From Wocania arenilitoris (GTDB lineage Bacteria > Bacteroidota > Bacteroidia > Flavobacteriales > Flavobacteriaceae), in the NCBI RefSeq assembly GCF_021728535.1, contig NZ_JAKKDU010000001.1, positions 186,001-250,000 on the forward strand: DNA of 64,000 nt. The letters run 5' to 3'. Positions 1-7,992 of this stretch are shown in pieces (the stretch's first letter is position 1; every line of letters starts with the position of its first letter). A model generated the notes under the pieces. That model did not search any database. It had not been told where the DNA came from and was given only the letters and a program-made list of their open reading frames with translations. The position numbers were made by a program, and so were the translations under genes.

Positions 1-231
1 CTTTAAAATGCCTAAAATAGCTTTTATTAATGTTGATTTACCTGCGCCATTTGGCCCTACAATGGCCATAAGTACACCTTCGGGAATTTCTAAATCAATA
101 TCCCAAAGTACGGGTTTATAATTGTAGGCTACAGTTAAGTCATCTACTTGTACTGCTATTACTCCTGCGGAGGCAGGAGTCTTATAAATAGAATTACTGT
201 CTCTTATATTTTTCTTTAGTTCTTTTTCCAT
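1..231 (-). CDS. Metal ABC transporter ATP-binding protein (partial, C-terminus beyond window)
   Basis: This is the N-terminal 77 residues of an ABC ATPase that continues past the left edge. The Walker A motif GPNGAGKST lies at residues 59-67, preceded by the usual A-loop region (VAYNYKPVLWDI). It would power import by the permease and the binding lipoprotein encoded just upstream in the same direction, most likely for manganese, zinc or iron. The first 27 or so residues are an extra N-terminal extension. Residues 18-24 (TPASAGV) are encoded by an 8-bp-arm palindromic repeat, which therefore appears to have inserted in frame in a dispensable segment. The Walker A call is certain; the substrate is inferred from the neighbours. 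Confidence 0.9.
   Translation of the reverse strand, partial: MEKELKKNIRDSNSIYKTPASAGVIAVQVDDLTVAYNYKPVLWDIDLEIPEGVLMAIVGPNGAGKSTLIKAILGILK
161..180. repeat. Palindromic repeat inside the ABC ATPase gene
   Basis: Perfect 8-bp inverted arms (ACTCCTGC / GCAGGAGT) flank a 4-nt loop. A sister copy with the same core CCTGC-N4-GCAGG lies about 100 bp away in the adjacent intergenic gap. On the coding (minus) strand it reads in frame as TPASAGV. Confidence 0.75.
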
Positions 232-257
232 TTTAAAATTCAACTATCTTTGATGAG

Positions 258-277
258 ATTCCTGCGAAAGCAGGAAT
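258..277. repeat. Palindromic repeat between binding-protein and ATPase genes
   Basis: Perfect 8-bp arms ATTCCTGC / GCAGGAAT flank a GAAA loop, so an RNA hairpin with a tetraloop-like turn can form from either strand. It touches the stop codon of the binding-protein gene and resembles the repeat inside the next gene. It could act as an mRNA-stabilising or attenuating hairpin; it is not followed by a strong T-run on the minus strand. Confidence 0.75.
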
Positions 278-1188
278 TATTTTAAAGCACTTACAATAGT
301 ATTTACATTATATTCAAACATGCCAATATAAGTGCCTTCAACTGTGCCATCATCCCCTAATGCATCAGAATAAAGGGTGCCTCCAATTTTTATATTATGT
401 CCTTTAGAGTTTACAGCGGCTTGTAACGCTTCAATAGTTCGTTTTGGCACAGAACTTTCAACAAAAATAGCTTTTACATCTTTTTCAATAATAAACGCTG
501 CTAATTTTTGAACATCCTGAACACCAGCTTCAGTCGCTGTTGATAAACCTTGTAATCCAACCACCTCAAAATCGTAACTTTTTCCAAAATAATTAAAGGC
601 GTCATGTGCTGTTACTAATATTCTTTTTTCTTTTGGAAGTGTTTCAATAATGTTTTTTATTTTATTTTGAAGCGCATCTAGTTTTTCTAAATATTGCTTT
701 TCATTTTCTTTATAATTGTTAGCATTTTTAGGGTCTTTTTCAGATAGTACTAAAGTTACTTTTTTAGCAAATTGCTTGAAGTAGGCAATGTTAAACCAAA
801 CATGCGGATCGTAATTAGATGCGAAATAGTCTGAGCCAATTAACGTGCTTTTATCAATTTCTTCAGCTAAAGCAATTGGTGTTTTCGTCTTGCTTTTCAT
901 TTTTTCAAAAACTTCAACTAATTTGCCTTCAAGATGTAATCCGTTATAAAAAATAATGTCTGCATTTACTAATTTTGTAACATCGCCTTCACTGGCTTTG
1001 TAAAGATGCGGATCAACGCCGCTTCCCATTAAACCTTCAACTTTTATATAATCTCCACCAATGGTTTTAACCAAATCTGTAATCATGGTTGTTGTGGTAA
1101 TAATATTTAGTTTCTCATTTTCTTTTTTATCGGTTTTACAACCAAAAAATAGTGTTATAATTATAAGTGTTATAAGTTTTTTTTTCAT
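277..1188 (-). CDS. Metal ABC transporter substrate-binding lipoprotein (TroA/ZnuA family)
   Basis: This is a periplasmic binding lipoprotein of the cluster A-I (Zn/Mn/Fe) family; 303 aa is the usual length. The N-terminus is a lipoprotein signal with lipobox LFFGC. Metal-ligand regions of the family are visible in order: DPHLY near residue 61, DPHVW near 128, TAHDAF near 194 and a conserved Asp in LYSDALG near 275. It lies between an outer-membrane barrel gene and the ABC ATPase, with a DtxR-type regulator heading the operon. That context favours manganese or iron over zinc, but the sequence alone does not decide the metal. There is no long His-rich loop of the kind seen in many zinc-specific ZnuA proteins. 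Confidence 0.9.
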   Translation of the reverse strand: MKKKLITLIIITLFFGCKTDKKENEKLNIITTTTMITDLVKTIGGDYIKVEGLMGSGVDPHLYKASEGDVTKLVNADIIFYNGLHLEGKLVEVFEKMKSKTKTPIALAEEIDKSTLIGSDYFASNYDPHVWFNIAYFKQFAKKVTLVLSEKDPKNANNYKENEKQYLEKLDALQNKIKNIIETLPKEKRILVTAHDAFNYFGKSYDFEVVGLQGLSTATEAGVQDVQKLAAFIIEKDVKAIFVESSVPKRTIEALQAAVNSKGHNIKIGGTLYSDALGDDGTVEGTYIGMFEYNVNTIVSALK

Positions 1189-1198
1189 CTTTTCGAAA

Positions 1199-1996
1199 TT
1201 ATTTTTTTCTTACTCTATAACTAAAACCTAGACCAAATAATAAATCTTGTCCTTCTGTAATACTTGTTCCAAAATAAGTGTCTAACTGTAAATCATCATT
1301 CACCAAATAGGTAAAACCAGCGTCCCAATAGTGATTTGCTGATGAGTCTTCAGGCAAATCGCCATACAATTCTGCATACACACCAAATTTTTCGCTTAAG
1401 CTATAGCCATAAGCTACTGTATATATTGCTGCTGCTTCAGGTGAGTCGTCCCCCCATTGTGCCCCAATGTTATAGCCTAAACTAGATTTTTCGCTTAAGG
1501 TATGAGATAACGATAATCTAAAATCTACACCTGTGTACTCAGGTCGATAATCAGCCGATGCACTAAATATTGGAAATACATGACCGATTAATGCAATTTC
1601 TGGCATGCATCCATTTTCTTCGGCGATGTCTATTTTCATACCCAATAATAATGGTGATAATCCACTCATTACATTATTAAGTTTATTGCCATTTACTTTA
1701 GTTACACCTTCAACAAAATCCCAACCTAATCGTAATTCTAAGTTGTCTAGAATTCCATAGCGAATAAGCATGGTGTTGAATGTATAATCTTCAGATTTAA
1801 TATTATTTGCTTCAAAGGATTCATATAATCCTCCAGTTTCAAATTGTAAAATCCCTTTGCCAACTGTAGATGAAGCTTCAGTTGCATCTGGTCTATCAGT
1901 TACTATAGTACCAAGTTCATTTGTTTCTTGAGCAAATGAAAAAGTTGAGGTAAGCAATATTATGCCTAAAAGTAAATTGTTGTTAGTTAGTTTCAT
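1199..1996 (-). CDS. Outer-membrane beta-barrel protein, phenol-degradation MetA-like (transporter) family
   Basis: The protein has a signal peptide (cleavage after TFSFAQ) and then TIVTDRPDATEASSTVGKG, the opening of the MetA-like putative outer-membrane transporter family, followed by alternating beta-strand sequence and a basic C-terminus (YRVRKK). The chosen start gives a compact signal peptide; an ATG two codons upstream (2002) is equally possible. It overlaps the 3' end of the regulator gene, so the two are translationally coupled. Its place between regulator and binding protein suggests a barrel serving metal uptake across the outer membrane. That role is inferred; no member-specific metal motif is visible. 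Confidence 0.8.
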   Translation of the reverse strand: MKLTNNNLLLGIILLTSTFSFAQETNELGTIVTDRPDATEASSTVGKGILQFETGGLYESFEANNIKSEDYTFNTMLIRYGILDNLELRLGWDFVEGVTKVNGNKLNNVMSGLSPLLLGMKIDIAEENGCMPEIALIGHVFPIFSASADYRPEYTGVDFRLSLSHTLSEKSSLGYNIGAQWGDDSPEAAAIYTVAYGYSLSEKFGVYAELYGDLPEDSSANHYWDAGFTYLVNDDLQLDTYFGTSITEGQDLLFGLGFSYRVRKK

Positions 1997-2642
1997 TAAC
2001 ATAGATGTTTTTTGTAAAATCTTCGTTTAAAAGAATGGTGTTATTGTTAATTAATATTTGAATCATTTTATTTTTGCTAAACTGTTTTGTAACTGCTACT
2101 GAGTTGCCGTATTTTAGACCGTTTTGAGCACAAAAATCGAAGAACTCTTTATCATCACTCATTAATCGAGAAATGATATAAGTTTTACCTTCTTGAGTAT
2201 TTGATAAAGAAATAGAGGTGTCTTTAGTAGTAATTTTACCATCTGAATTAGGTATTGGGTCTCCATGCGGATCGAACTTAGGGTTACCTAAGTATTCACT
2301 GATTTTATCGGCTAAAAAGTCGGATGTTTGATGTTCTAATAATTCTGATTCTCTATGAATTTCGTGTAGAGACATATCGAACATTCTAAAGAGTAATGAT
2401 TCCCAAAGCCGATGTTTCCGTACTACATTAAGTGCCATTTTTGTGCCTTTTTCAGTAAGCCTTAATTCTTGGTATTTCTCATAATGTAGCAAGTCTTTAG
2501 TTGCTAGCTTTTTAGCCATATCAGTAGCTGCGGCATTAGATATGCCAAGTTTTTTTGCAATATTACCTGGTTTAGTATCATTGCTATCGTTCTTATCGTT
2601 TTTGTAAATGGCTTTTACAAAATTTTCTATCGCTATAGACAT
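1983..2642 (-). CDS. DtxR/MntR-family metal-dependent transcriptional regulator
   Basis: This is a 219-aa iron/manganese-responsive repressor. A winged HTH occupies residues 27-65 (NIAKKLGISNAAATDMAKKL). The dimerisation and metal-binding region follows, with His77 and the cluster H96-x3-E100-x2-E103-H104, which line up with His77, Glu99, Glu102 and His103 of Bacillus MntR. The MntR Asp8/Glu11 ligands are replaced by Asn and Lys. The DPHGDPIP segment near 124-131 leads to a C-terminal SH3/FeoA-like domain. The gene heads the metal-transport operon. A perfect 9-bp-arm inverted repeat lies about 20 nt upstream, overlapping the predicted transcription start, so autoregulation is likely. Confidence 0.93.
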   Translation of the reverse strand: MSIAIENFVKAIYKNDKNDSNDTKPGNIAKKLGISNAAATDMAKKLATKDLLHYEKYQELRLTEKGTKMALNVVRKHRLWESLLFRMFDMSLHEIHRESELLEHQTSDFLADKISEYLGNPKFDPHGDPIPNSDGKITTKDTSISLSNTQEGKTYIISRLMSDDKEFFDFCAQNGLKYGNSVAVTKQFSKNKMIQILINNNTILLNEDFTKNIYVNETN

Positions 2643-2661
2643 TTATCGTTTATTTAATAAA

Positions 2662-2683
2662 ATATTTAAGTAAGCTTAAATAT
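2662..2683. promoter_or_regulatory. Candidate DtxR/MntR operator
   Basis: Perfect inverted repeat ATATTTAAG-N4-CTTAAATAT. It sits between the -7 box (2688-2695) and the regulator start codon, covering the likely transcription start. Arm length and spacing are of the DtxR/MntR-box type. Confidence 0.65.
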
Positions 2684-2687
2684 TGTT

Positions 2688-2695
2688 CAAATATA
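2688..2695 (-). promoter_or_regulatory. -7 promoter box of the metal-transport operon
   Basis: The minus strand reads TATATTTG, an exact match to the Bacteroidota -7 consensus TAnnTTTG, 46 nt before the regulator start. No clear TTTG -33 box is seen at the expected distance. Confidence 0.55.
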
Positions 2696-3057
2696 ACTAA
2701 AAAAATTAATTAGAAGTTTTTTTCGACTAATTTGATTTGTAAAAATGTAGATCTCAGATCAATCCTGTCCTAAATAATTTTCAGGATTTATAAAACTAAT
2801 GATTTTATTGACTTAGTAAACTACAAAACACATTTTTAAAAAAAGAACCTCTAGCTGCATAATATCTCAATTAACTGTCCAGTTTTATTGTAAGTCCACC
2901 AATGCTTCAGCGAATCTTTAATGCTAAAATTAAAGCCTTTAGAGCGCAGTTTAGAGGTGTTAAAAATGTAGAGTTCTTCCTTTTTAGATTAACTAGAATT
3001 TTTGCTTAAACACAACAATTTGTCTTGGTCCTATTTATAAGTCAAATTAACACCAGC
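2696..3057. other. Intergenic region with a possible gene relic
   Basis: About 360 bp lie between the metal operon promoter and the tRNA-Asn terminator. On the minus strand 2851-2988 an open stretch of about 44 codons ends in a stop. It contains KGFNFSIKDSLKHWWTYN, which looks protein-like, but it has no usable start and a stop just upstream. I recognise no family; it may be the tail of a decayed gene. Nothing else is evident. Confidence 0.4.
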
Positions 3058-3087
3058 AAAAAAAAGACCTTACATTTCTGTAAAGCC
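3058..3087 (-). terminator. Terminator of tRNA-Asn
   Basis: On the minus strand, a 9-bp stem (GGCTTTACA / TGTAAGGTC, two G-T wobbles) with a GAAA tetraloop is followed by eight T residues, starting 15 nt after the tRNA 3' end. Confidence 0.8.
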
Positions 3088-3101
3088 TTTCTCTTATTAA
3101 G

Positions 3102-3175
3102 CTCCTCTTCTTGGGCTCGAACCAAGGACCCTCTGATTAACAGTCAGATGCTCTAACCAACTGAGCTAAAGAGGA
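3102..3175 (-). tRNA. tRNA-Asn (GTT)
   Basis: A 74-nt cloverleaf reads on the minus strand. The acceptor stem TCCTCTT / AAGAGGA has discriminator G. The D-arm is GCTC-AGTTGGTTA-GAGC. The anticodon arm is TCTGA-CTGTTAA-TCAGA, with anticodon GTT. The T-arm is CTTGG-TTCGAGC-CCAAG. CCA is not encoded. The gene lies just downstream of rseP on the same strand. Confidence 0.96.
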
Positions 3176-3248
3176 AGGTTATTTTCGCTTAAGCGAGCGC
3201 AAATATAGATATATTTTTATTTACTACAAACTTAATAATTAAAAAAAT

Positions 3249-4580
3249 TTAATCAAAAATAGCTTTATAAATATCGTTACCATTTGCAAATAAAACTAAA
3301 GCTATTAATATAAAGACACCTATCATTTGAGCATACTCCATAAACTTATCTCCTGGTTTTCTGCCAGAAACCATTTCGTATAATAAAAACATGACATGTC
3401 CTCCATCTAAAGCTGGTATTGGTAGTAGGTTTAAAACACCTAACATAATAGATAAAAATGCTGTTAAGTACCAAAAGGCTTGCCAATTCCATGTTGGAGG
3501 AAACATATTACCAATTGCGGCAAATCCACCAATTTGTGTTGCTCCTTTTTTGGTAAAAATATATTTAAACTGTGCTAAATAATCTTTTATCTCCCAATAT
3601 CCTTGGCTAATTCCACCTGTTATACTTTCAGAAAGGGTGTACTCTTTGTCATAATATTTAACATATGTTGAATCTGTTTTTTTGGAAACAATACCAACTT
3701 TATTGTCCTCATTTGGCTTAATTTTTATATCTAAAAGGCTATTGTTTCTTTCTATCTTTAAGTTTATAATAGAATCTGTCCTATTTTTTATGCCATATGT
3801 AAAGTCTGAAAAGTAATTAACTGGTTGCCCATTTATTTCAACAATCTTGTCTTTTACTTGTAAACCAGATTTTGCAGCAGGAAATTCAGAAGCTACAGAA
3901 TCTACTTCAAAAGGGAAACGCGGCTCTAAAGCAGGTATGTCACCAGCTTCAAAAAGTTGCGTGCCTATATCTTCAGGAAGTTTTATTTCTTCAACAGAAC
4001 CATTAGGATGCTCTACTTTAATATTATCTACATCCCGAAACATTAAATACTTGTTAATAGGAATTGTTATATCTTCAATCGATTCATTATTTATAGAAAT
4101 AATTTTATCACCTTGCTGAAAACCATAGTTTTCTAACGTTTTAGTAACACCATAACCATATTTTACACTATCCTTTGTTATGTAACTTGTACCCCAAACA
4201 GATAACATTATAATAAACAAAACAATTGCTAATATAAAGTTAACCGTAACGCCACCCAACATAATTATTAAACGTTGCCACGCAGGTTTAGAACGAAACT
4301 CCCAAGGCTGAGGCTCTTGTGCCATTTGTTCGGTATCCATACTTTCGTCAATCATTCCCGAAATTTTTACGTAGCCTCCTAAAGGTAACCAGCCAATACC
4401 ATAAACAGTCTCGCCTATTTTCTTTTTGAATAGTGAAAATTTTACATCAAAAAATAAATAAAATTTTTCTACGCGTGTTTTAAATAGTTTTGCTGGTATA
4501 AAATGTCCTAGTTCATGTAGAACAACTAAAATGGAGAGGCTTAATAATAATTGACCAGCTTTTATTAAAAATACAGACAT
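3249..4580 (-). CDS. rseP: Site-2 zinc metalloprotease RseP
   Basis: This is an inner-membrane intramembrane protease that cleaves anti-sigma factors and signal-peptide remnants. The zinc motif HELGH lies at residues 22-26 in the first transmembrane helix. PDZ-like domains fill the middle (for example AAKSGLQVKDKIVEINGQPV). The C-terminal membrane motif NLLPIPALDGGH supplies the third zinc ligand (Asp). At 443 aa it is the usual length for Bacteroidota RseP. A TACTTTTG box on the minus strand 26-33 nt upstream gives it its own promoter. The tRNA-Asn gene follows in the same orientation. Confidence 0.95.
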   Translation of the reverse strand: MSVFLIKAGQLLLSLSILVVLHELGHFIPAKLFKTRVEKFYLFFDVKFSLFKKKIGETVYGIGWLPLGGYVKISGMIDESMDTEQMAQEPQPWEFRSKPAWQRLIIMLGGVTVNFILAIVLFIIMLSVWGTSYITKDSVKYGYGVTKTLENYGFQQGDKIISINNESIEDITIPINKYLMFRDVDNIKVEHPNGSVEEIKLPEDIGTQLFEAGDIPALEPRFPFEVDSVASEFPAAKSGLQVKDKIVEINGQPVNYFSDFTYGIKNRTDSIINLKIERNNSLLDIKIKPNEDNKVGIVSKKTDSTYVKYYDKEYTLSESITGGISQGYWEIKDYLAQFKYIFTKKGATQIGGFAAIGNMFPPTWNWQAFWYLTAFLSIMLGVLNLLPIPALDGGHVMFLLYEMVSGRKPGDKFMEYAQMIGVFILIALVLFANGNDIYKAIFD

Positions 4581-4605
4581 GTATTACGTTTTTTTTATAA
4601 TCGCA

Positions 4606-4613
4606 CAAAAGTA
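4606..4613 (-). promoter_or_regulatory. -7 box upstream of rseP
   Basis: The minus strand reads TACTTTTG, matching TAnnTTTG, 25 nt before the start codon. The -33 element is not clear. Confidence 0.5.
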
Positions 4614-4726
4614 AGCTTTTAAACCAAGTTTGAAAAATCAATTTTTGAATGCTGTAATATTTAACACGATTTTAAGTTTAAGTAAAACTTAATACCTAAA
4701 ATTTTTTAGTCGTGAATCTTTCATCG

Positions 4727-4734
4727 TATTTTTG
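4727..4734 (+). promoter_or_regulatory. -7 box upstream of the SCO1/SenC gene
   Basis: TATTTTTG matches TAnnTTTG, with a TTTAG element about 17 nt upstream as a weak -33 candidate. The start codon is 26 nt downstream. Confidence 0.5.
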
Positions 4735-4760
4735 TACTCTATCAGTTTTAATTACTTTCA

Positions 4761-5432
4761 ATGCTTTCATTTTTTAAAGACTACAAAGGGTTTGCCATTG
4801 TTTTTGCCATTATTTCAATCATTATAATTGCAATTATTTACAATACGCTAAATGTTTACAAACCACTAACTATTTACCAGCCCGCTAATTTTGAACCTAA
4901 ATTAGTCGATAGCACCAAACAACATGTAAAAAAATATCATAAAATAGCTGATTTTAGTTTGCTAAATCAAAATGGCGATACTATTTCTCAAAAAAATTAT
5001 ACCAATAAAATTTATGTAGCAGATTTCTTTTTTACAACTTGCCAAAGTATTTGTCCTATTATGACGGATAATATGGTACGCATTCAAAACGAAATTTTAA
5101 ATGACAATGATATCATGCTACTTTCACATACGGTTACTCCAGAAATTGATTCGGTTGAACAATTAAAACGTTATGCAAAATTAAAAGGGGTTATCGATAG
5201 TAAGTGGAATTTGGCAACAGGCGATCGAGAACAAATATATAATTTAGCTAGGAAATCTTATTTAGTTGTTGAGGATGATCCACAGAATAAATATGGAATG
5301 ATTCATACAGAAAACTTTGCTTTAATAGATAAAGAAAAACGGATTAGGGGTATTTATAATGGAATTAGTTCAACAGCAATTGATTCTTTGTTAAAAGACA
5401 TAGAACACCTAAAAAAAGAATACAACAAATAG
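4761..5432 (+). CDS. SCO1/SenC family copper chaperone
   Basis: This is a 223-aa membrane-anchored thioredoxin-fold protein that delivers copper to the CuA centre of cytochrome c oxidase or reduces its thiols. One N-terminal transmembrane helix (residues 11-30) anchors it, with the domain on the periplasmic side. Copper ligands are present: Cys94 and Cys98 in FFTTCQSICP, and His182 in GMIHTENF. It is followed by feoAB on the same strand, but a separate -7 box precedes feoA, so they need not be co-transcribed. All three copper ligands are intact, so it should be active. Confidence 0.92.
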   Translation: MLSFFKDYKGFAIVFAIISIIIIAIIYNTLNVYKPLTIYQPANFEPKLVDSTKQHVKKYHKIADFSLLNQNGDTISQKNYTNKIYVADFFFTTCQSICPIMTDNMVRIQNEILNDNDIMLLSHTVTPEIDSVEQLKRYAKLKGVIDSKWNLATGDREQIYNLARKSYLVVEDDPQNKYGMIHTENFALIDKEKRIRGIYNGISSTAIDSLLKDIEHLKKEYNK

Positions 5433-5470
5433 TTTTATATCAACAATTTTTTTAGCCTGAAATTTTATAC

Positions 5471-5478
5471 TATTTTTG
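5471..5478 (+). promoter_or_regulatory. -7 box upstream of feoA
   Basis: TATTTTTG matches TAnnTTTG, with TTTAG about 16 nt upstream as a possible -33. The TTG start of feoA is 26 nt downstream. Confidence 0.5.
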
Positions 5479-5504
5479 ATTCTTTAAAATCAATCTAAAT
5501 AAGC

Positions 5505-5741
5505 TTGCAAGATAATTTAGCCAATTTAAAACGCGGAGAACATGGTATAATTACTGATGTTTCCTCAATTCATATCCCTTTAAAACTATTAGAAATGGGA
5601 TGTTTGCCTGGTAACCCCGTGCAACTTTTACAAGTTGCTCCTTTTGCAGACCCGATGTATTTAAATATTAACGGTACCCATTTGGCTATAAGAAAAGAAA
5701 CAGCTATTCATATTTTAATAGATAAAATAGCACATGAGTAA
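5505..5741 (+). CDS. feoA: Ferrous iron transport protein A (FeoA)
   Basis: This is a 78-aa SH3-like protein that accompanies FeoB. It shows the family pattern L-x2-L-x2-G-E-x-G-x-I (LANLKRGEHGIITD) and the later LLEMGCLPGNPVQLLQVAPFADP segment. The start is a TTG codon, because an in-frame stop lies two codons upstream and no ATG precedes the conserved first strand. It overlaps feoB by 8 nt, so translation is coupled. It probably modulates the FeoB GTPase or pore in the inner membrane. Confidence 0.93.
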   Translation: MQDNLANLKRGEHGIITDVSSIHIPLKLLEMGCLPGNPVQLLQVAPFADPMYLNINGTHLAIRKETAIHILIDKIAHE

Positions 5742-7833
5742 GCAAATTAACGTCGCCTTAATTGGTAATCCGAATACTGGAAAAACCTCTGTTTTTAATG
5801 CACTTACGGGTTTAAATCAAAAAGTTGGAAACTACCCTGGCATTACCGTTGAGAAAAAAGAAGGTATTTGCAAATTGCCCCGAGGTGTTAAAGCTCATAT
5901 TATTGATTTACCAGGAACTTACAGTTTAAATGCCTCATCGCTTGATGAGAATGTAGTTATTGAGTTACTACTTAATAAAAAAGACAAAGATTTTCCGGAT
6001 ATAGCTGTGGTTGTTAGCGATGTTGAGAATTTAAAAAGAAACCTTTTACTTTTTACTCAAATTAAGGATTTAGAAATCCCTACTGTACTTGTTATCAATA
6101 TGGCTGATAGAATGCGTTACAAAGGCATTTCTTTAGATATAGAATATTTAGAAAAACATTTACAAACAAAAATAGCTTTAATAAGTACACGTAAAAATGA
6201 AGGTATAAATGATTTAAAACAACTCATTTCTAACTATAAAGACATTTCTATAGCACCATGTATAAATGCATCTGAAATAGATACTGAGTATTTTGATAGC
6301 TTGCGAAAAGCCTTCCCAAACCAATTAATTTATAAGCTTTGGCTAGTTATTACTCAAGATGTAAACTTTGGAAAAACAGATAGAAACGAAATTGATGCCA
6401 TCTCTAGTTTTAAAACAAAAAGCGAAAGTGAACTAAAACGATTACAGCAAAAAGAAACAATAAAGCGTTACCAGTTTATTAACAACGTACTTAAAAAAGG
6501 ACAAACTATTGATGCCTCTCAAGCTAAAGATTTACGCTCAAAATTAGATAGAGTACTCACACATAAAGTATGGGGTTATCTTATTTTCTTTGTTATTTTA
6601 CTCACTATTTTTCAAGCTATTTACGATTGGTCTAGCATACCAATGGATTTTATCGATAGCGTTTTTGCATCGTTAAGCGAATGGGCAAAAACGCAATTAC
6701 CTAAAGGTGCCTTTACTAATTTATTAGCCGAAGGCATTATTCCTGGTCTTGGTGGTATCGTTATATTTATTCCACAAATAGCCTTTTTATTTCTGTTTAT
6801 TTCGGTGCTTGAAGAAAGCGGTTATATGAGTCGCGTTGTTTTTTTAATGGACAGAATTATGCGGCGTTTTGGGCTTAGTGGAAAAAGCATAGTACCTTTA
6901 ATTTCGGGTACCGCATGTGCTATTCCTGCTATTATGGCAACTCGTAATATTGAAAGTTGGAAAGAACGCTTAATAACTATTTTAGTAACACCATTTACTA
7001 CCTGTTCTGCAAGACTTCCTGTGTACTTAATCATCATCGCATTAGTAATTCCAGAAGGTCGTTTTTTAGGATTAGGATATCAAGCCTTAACATTAATGCT
7101 TTTATATCTTATAGGCTTTGGTACGGCTGTATTTTCGGCTTATATTTTAAATAAAATTTTAAAAATAAAAAGCAAATCGTTTTTTGTTGTTGAAATGCCA
7201 AATTACAAACTTCCGCTGTTTAAAAATGTGGGTTTAACCGTTGTTGAAAAAACAAAAGCTTTTGTGTTTGGTGCCGGTAAAATTATTCTTGCTATATCTA
7301 TTGTGCTCTGGTTTTTGGCATCTTATGGTCCTGGAGAAAATTTTAATAATGCTGAAAATATTGTGAAAGCAGAGGATGCTTCGCAGAATTTAAATGAAGA
7401 AGAATTACAGCAAAAAATAGCATCTCATAAACTAGAACATTCTTTTATAGGCTTAACAGGAAGAGCAATTGAACCTGCAATACGACCATTGGGTTACGAC
7501 TGGAAAATTGGCATTGCCATTGTAAGCAGTTTTGCTGCTCGCGAAGTGTTTGTGGGTACGCTGGCAACCATTTATAGTGTTGGAAGCGATGAAGAAGAAA
7601 CCATTAAAAACCGAATGGCAGGAGAAATAAACCCTGTTCTTGGTGGCCCATTATTTAATTTTGCGTCTGGTATTTCGCTACTTTTATTTTATGCTTTTGC
7701 TATGCAATGTATGAGTACACTTGCCATTGTAAAAAAAGAAACCAATAGTTGGAAATGGCCAACACTACAACTCGTTATTATGAGTGCTTTTGCATATATT
7801 GTAGCATTAATTGCTTTTCAACTTTTAAAATAA
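5734..7833 (+). CDS. feoB: Ferrous iron transporter FeoB
   Basis: This is a 699-aa inner-membrane Fe(II) importer with an N-terminal G domain. The G1 motif GNPNTGKTS is at residues 11-19, G3 DLPG at 58-61 and G4 NMAD at 122-125. A helical insertion domain follows, then the transmembrane core with two gate repeats (GGIVIFIPQIAFLFLFISVLEE and the later GPLFNFASGISLLLFYAFAMQC). The conserved SGTACAIPAIMATR and TPFTTCSARLPVY segments carry the pore cysteines. It sits between feoA (overlapping) and a tiny Cys-rich membrane protein whose ATG directly follows the feoB stop. All key residues are intact. Confidence 0.97.
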   Translation: MSKQINVALIGNPNTGKTSVFNALTGLNQKVGNYPGITVEKKEGICKLPRGVKAHIIDLPGTYSLNASSLDENVVIELLLNKKDKDFPDIAVVVSDVENLKRNLLLFTQIKDLEIPTVLVINMADRMRYKGISLDIEYLEKHLQTKIALISTRKNEGINDLKQLISNYKDISIAPCINASEIDTEYFDSLRKAFPNQLIYKLWLVITQDVNFGKTDRNEIDAISSFKTKSESELKRLQQKETIKRYQFINNVLKKGQTIDASQAKDLRSKLDRVLTHKVWGYLIFFVILLTIFQAIYDWSSIPMDFIDSVFASLSEWAKTQLPKGAFTNLLAEGIIPGLGGIVIFIPQIAFLFLFISVLEESGYMSRVVFLMDRIMRRFGLSGKSIVPLISGTACAIPAIMATRNIESWKERLITILVTPFTTCSARLPVYLIIIALVIPEGRFLGLGYQALTLMLLYLIGFGTAVFSAYILNKILKIKSKSFFVVEMPNYKLPLFKNVGLTVVEKTKAFVFGAGKIILAISIVLWFLASYGPGENFNNAENIVKAEDASQNLNEEELQQKIASHKLEHSFIGLTGRAIEPAIRPLGYDWKIGIAIVSSFAAREVFVGTLATIYSVGSDEEETIKNRMAGEINPVLGGPLFNFASGISLLLFYAFAMQCMSTLAIVKKETNSWKWPTLQLVIMSAFAYIVALIAFQLLK

Positions 7834-7992
7834 ATGAATACCATTATACAAAACATATTAGCTATTACAATACTTGCTTTTGCAGTAGTTTTTATAGTAA
7901 AAAAGTTTATTTGGAAACCTAAGAAAAAAACCGCCAAAGCCTGTGTAAGTGAAGATGGTTGTGGTTGTCATACCAATTACACATTAAAATGA
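7834..7992 (+). CDS. FeoB-associated Cys-rich membrane protein
   Basis: This is a 52-aa protein starting immediately after the feoB stop codon with no gap. A single transmembrane helix spans residues 4-23. A short basic linker (KKFIWKPKKKTAK) follows, then a cytoplasmic Cys-rich tail CVSEDGCGCH. This layout fits the small FeoB-associated Cys-rich proteins that replace FeoC in many bacteria. The three cysteines and one histidine could hold a metal ion or an iron-sulfur cluster. The function is inferred from position and composition. Confidence 0.85.
   Translation: MNTIIQNILAITILAFAVVFIVKKFIWKPKKKTAKACVSEDGCGCHTNYTLK

Noticed and set aside
161-277. CRISPR-like repeats
   Set aside because: Only two short palindromes with unequal sequence, no regular spacing and no cas genes; they fit REP-like elements instead.
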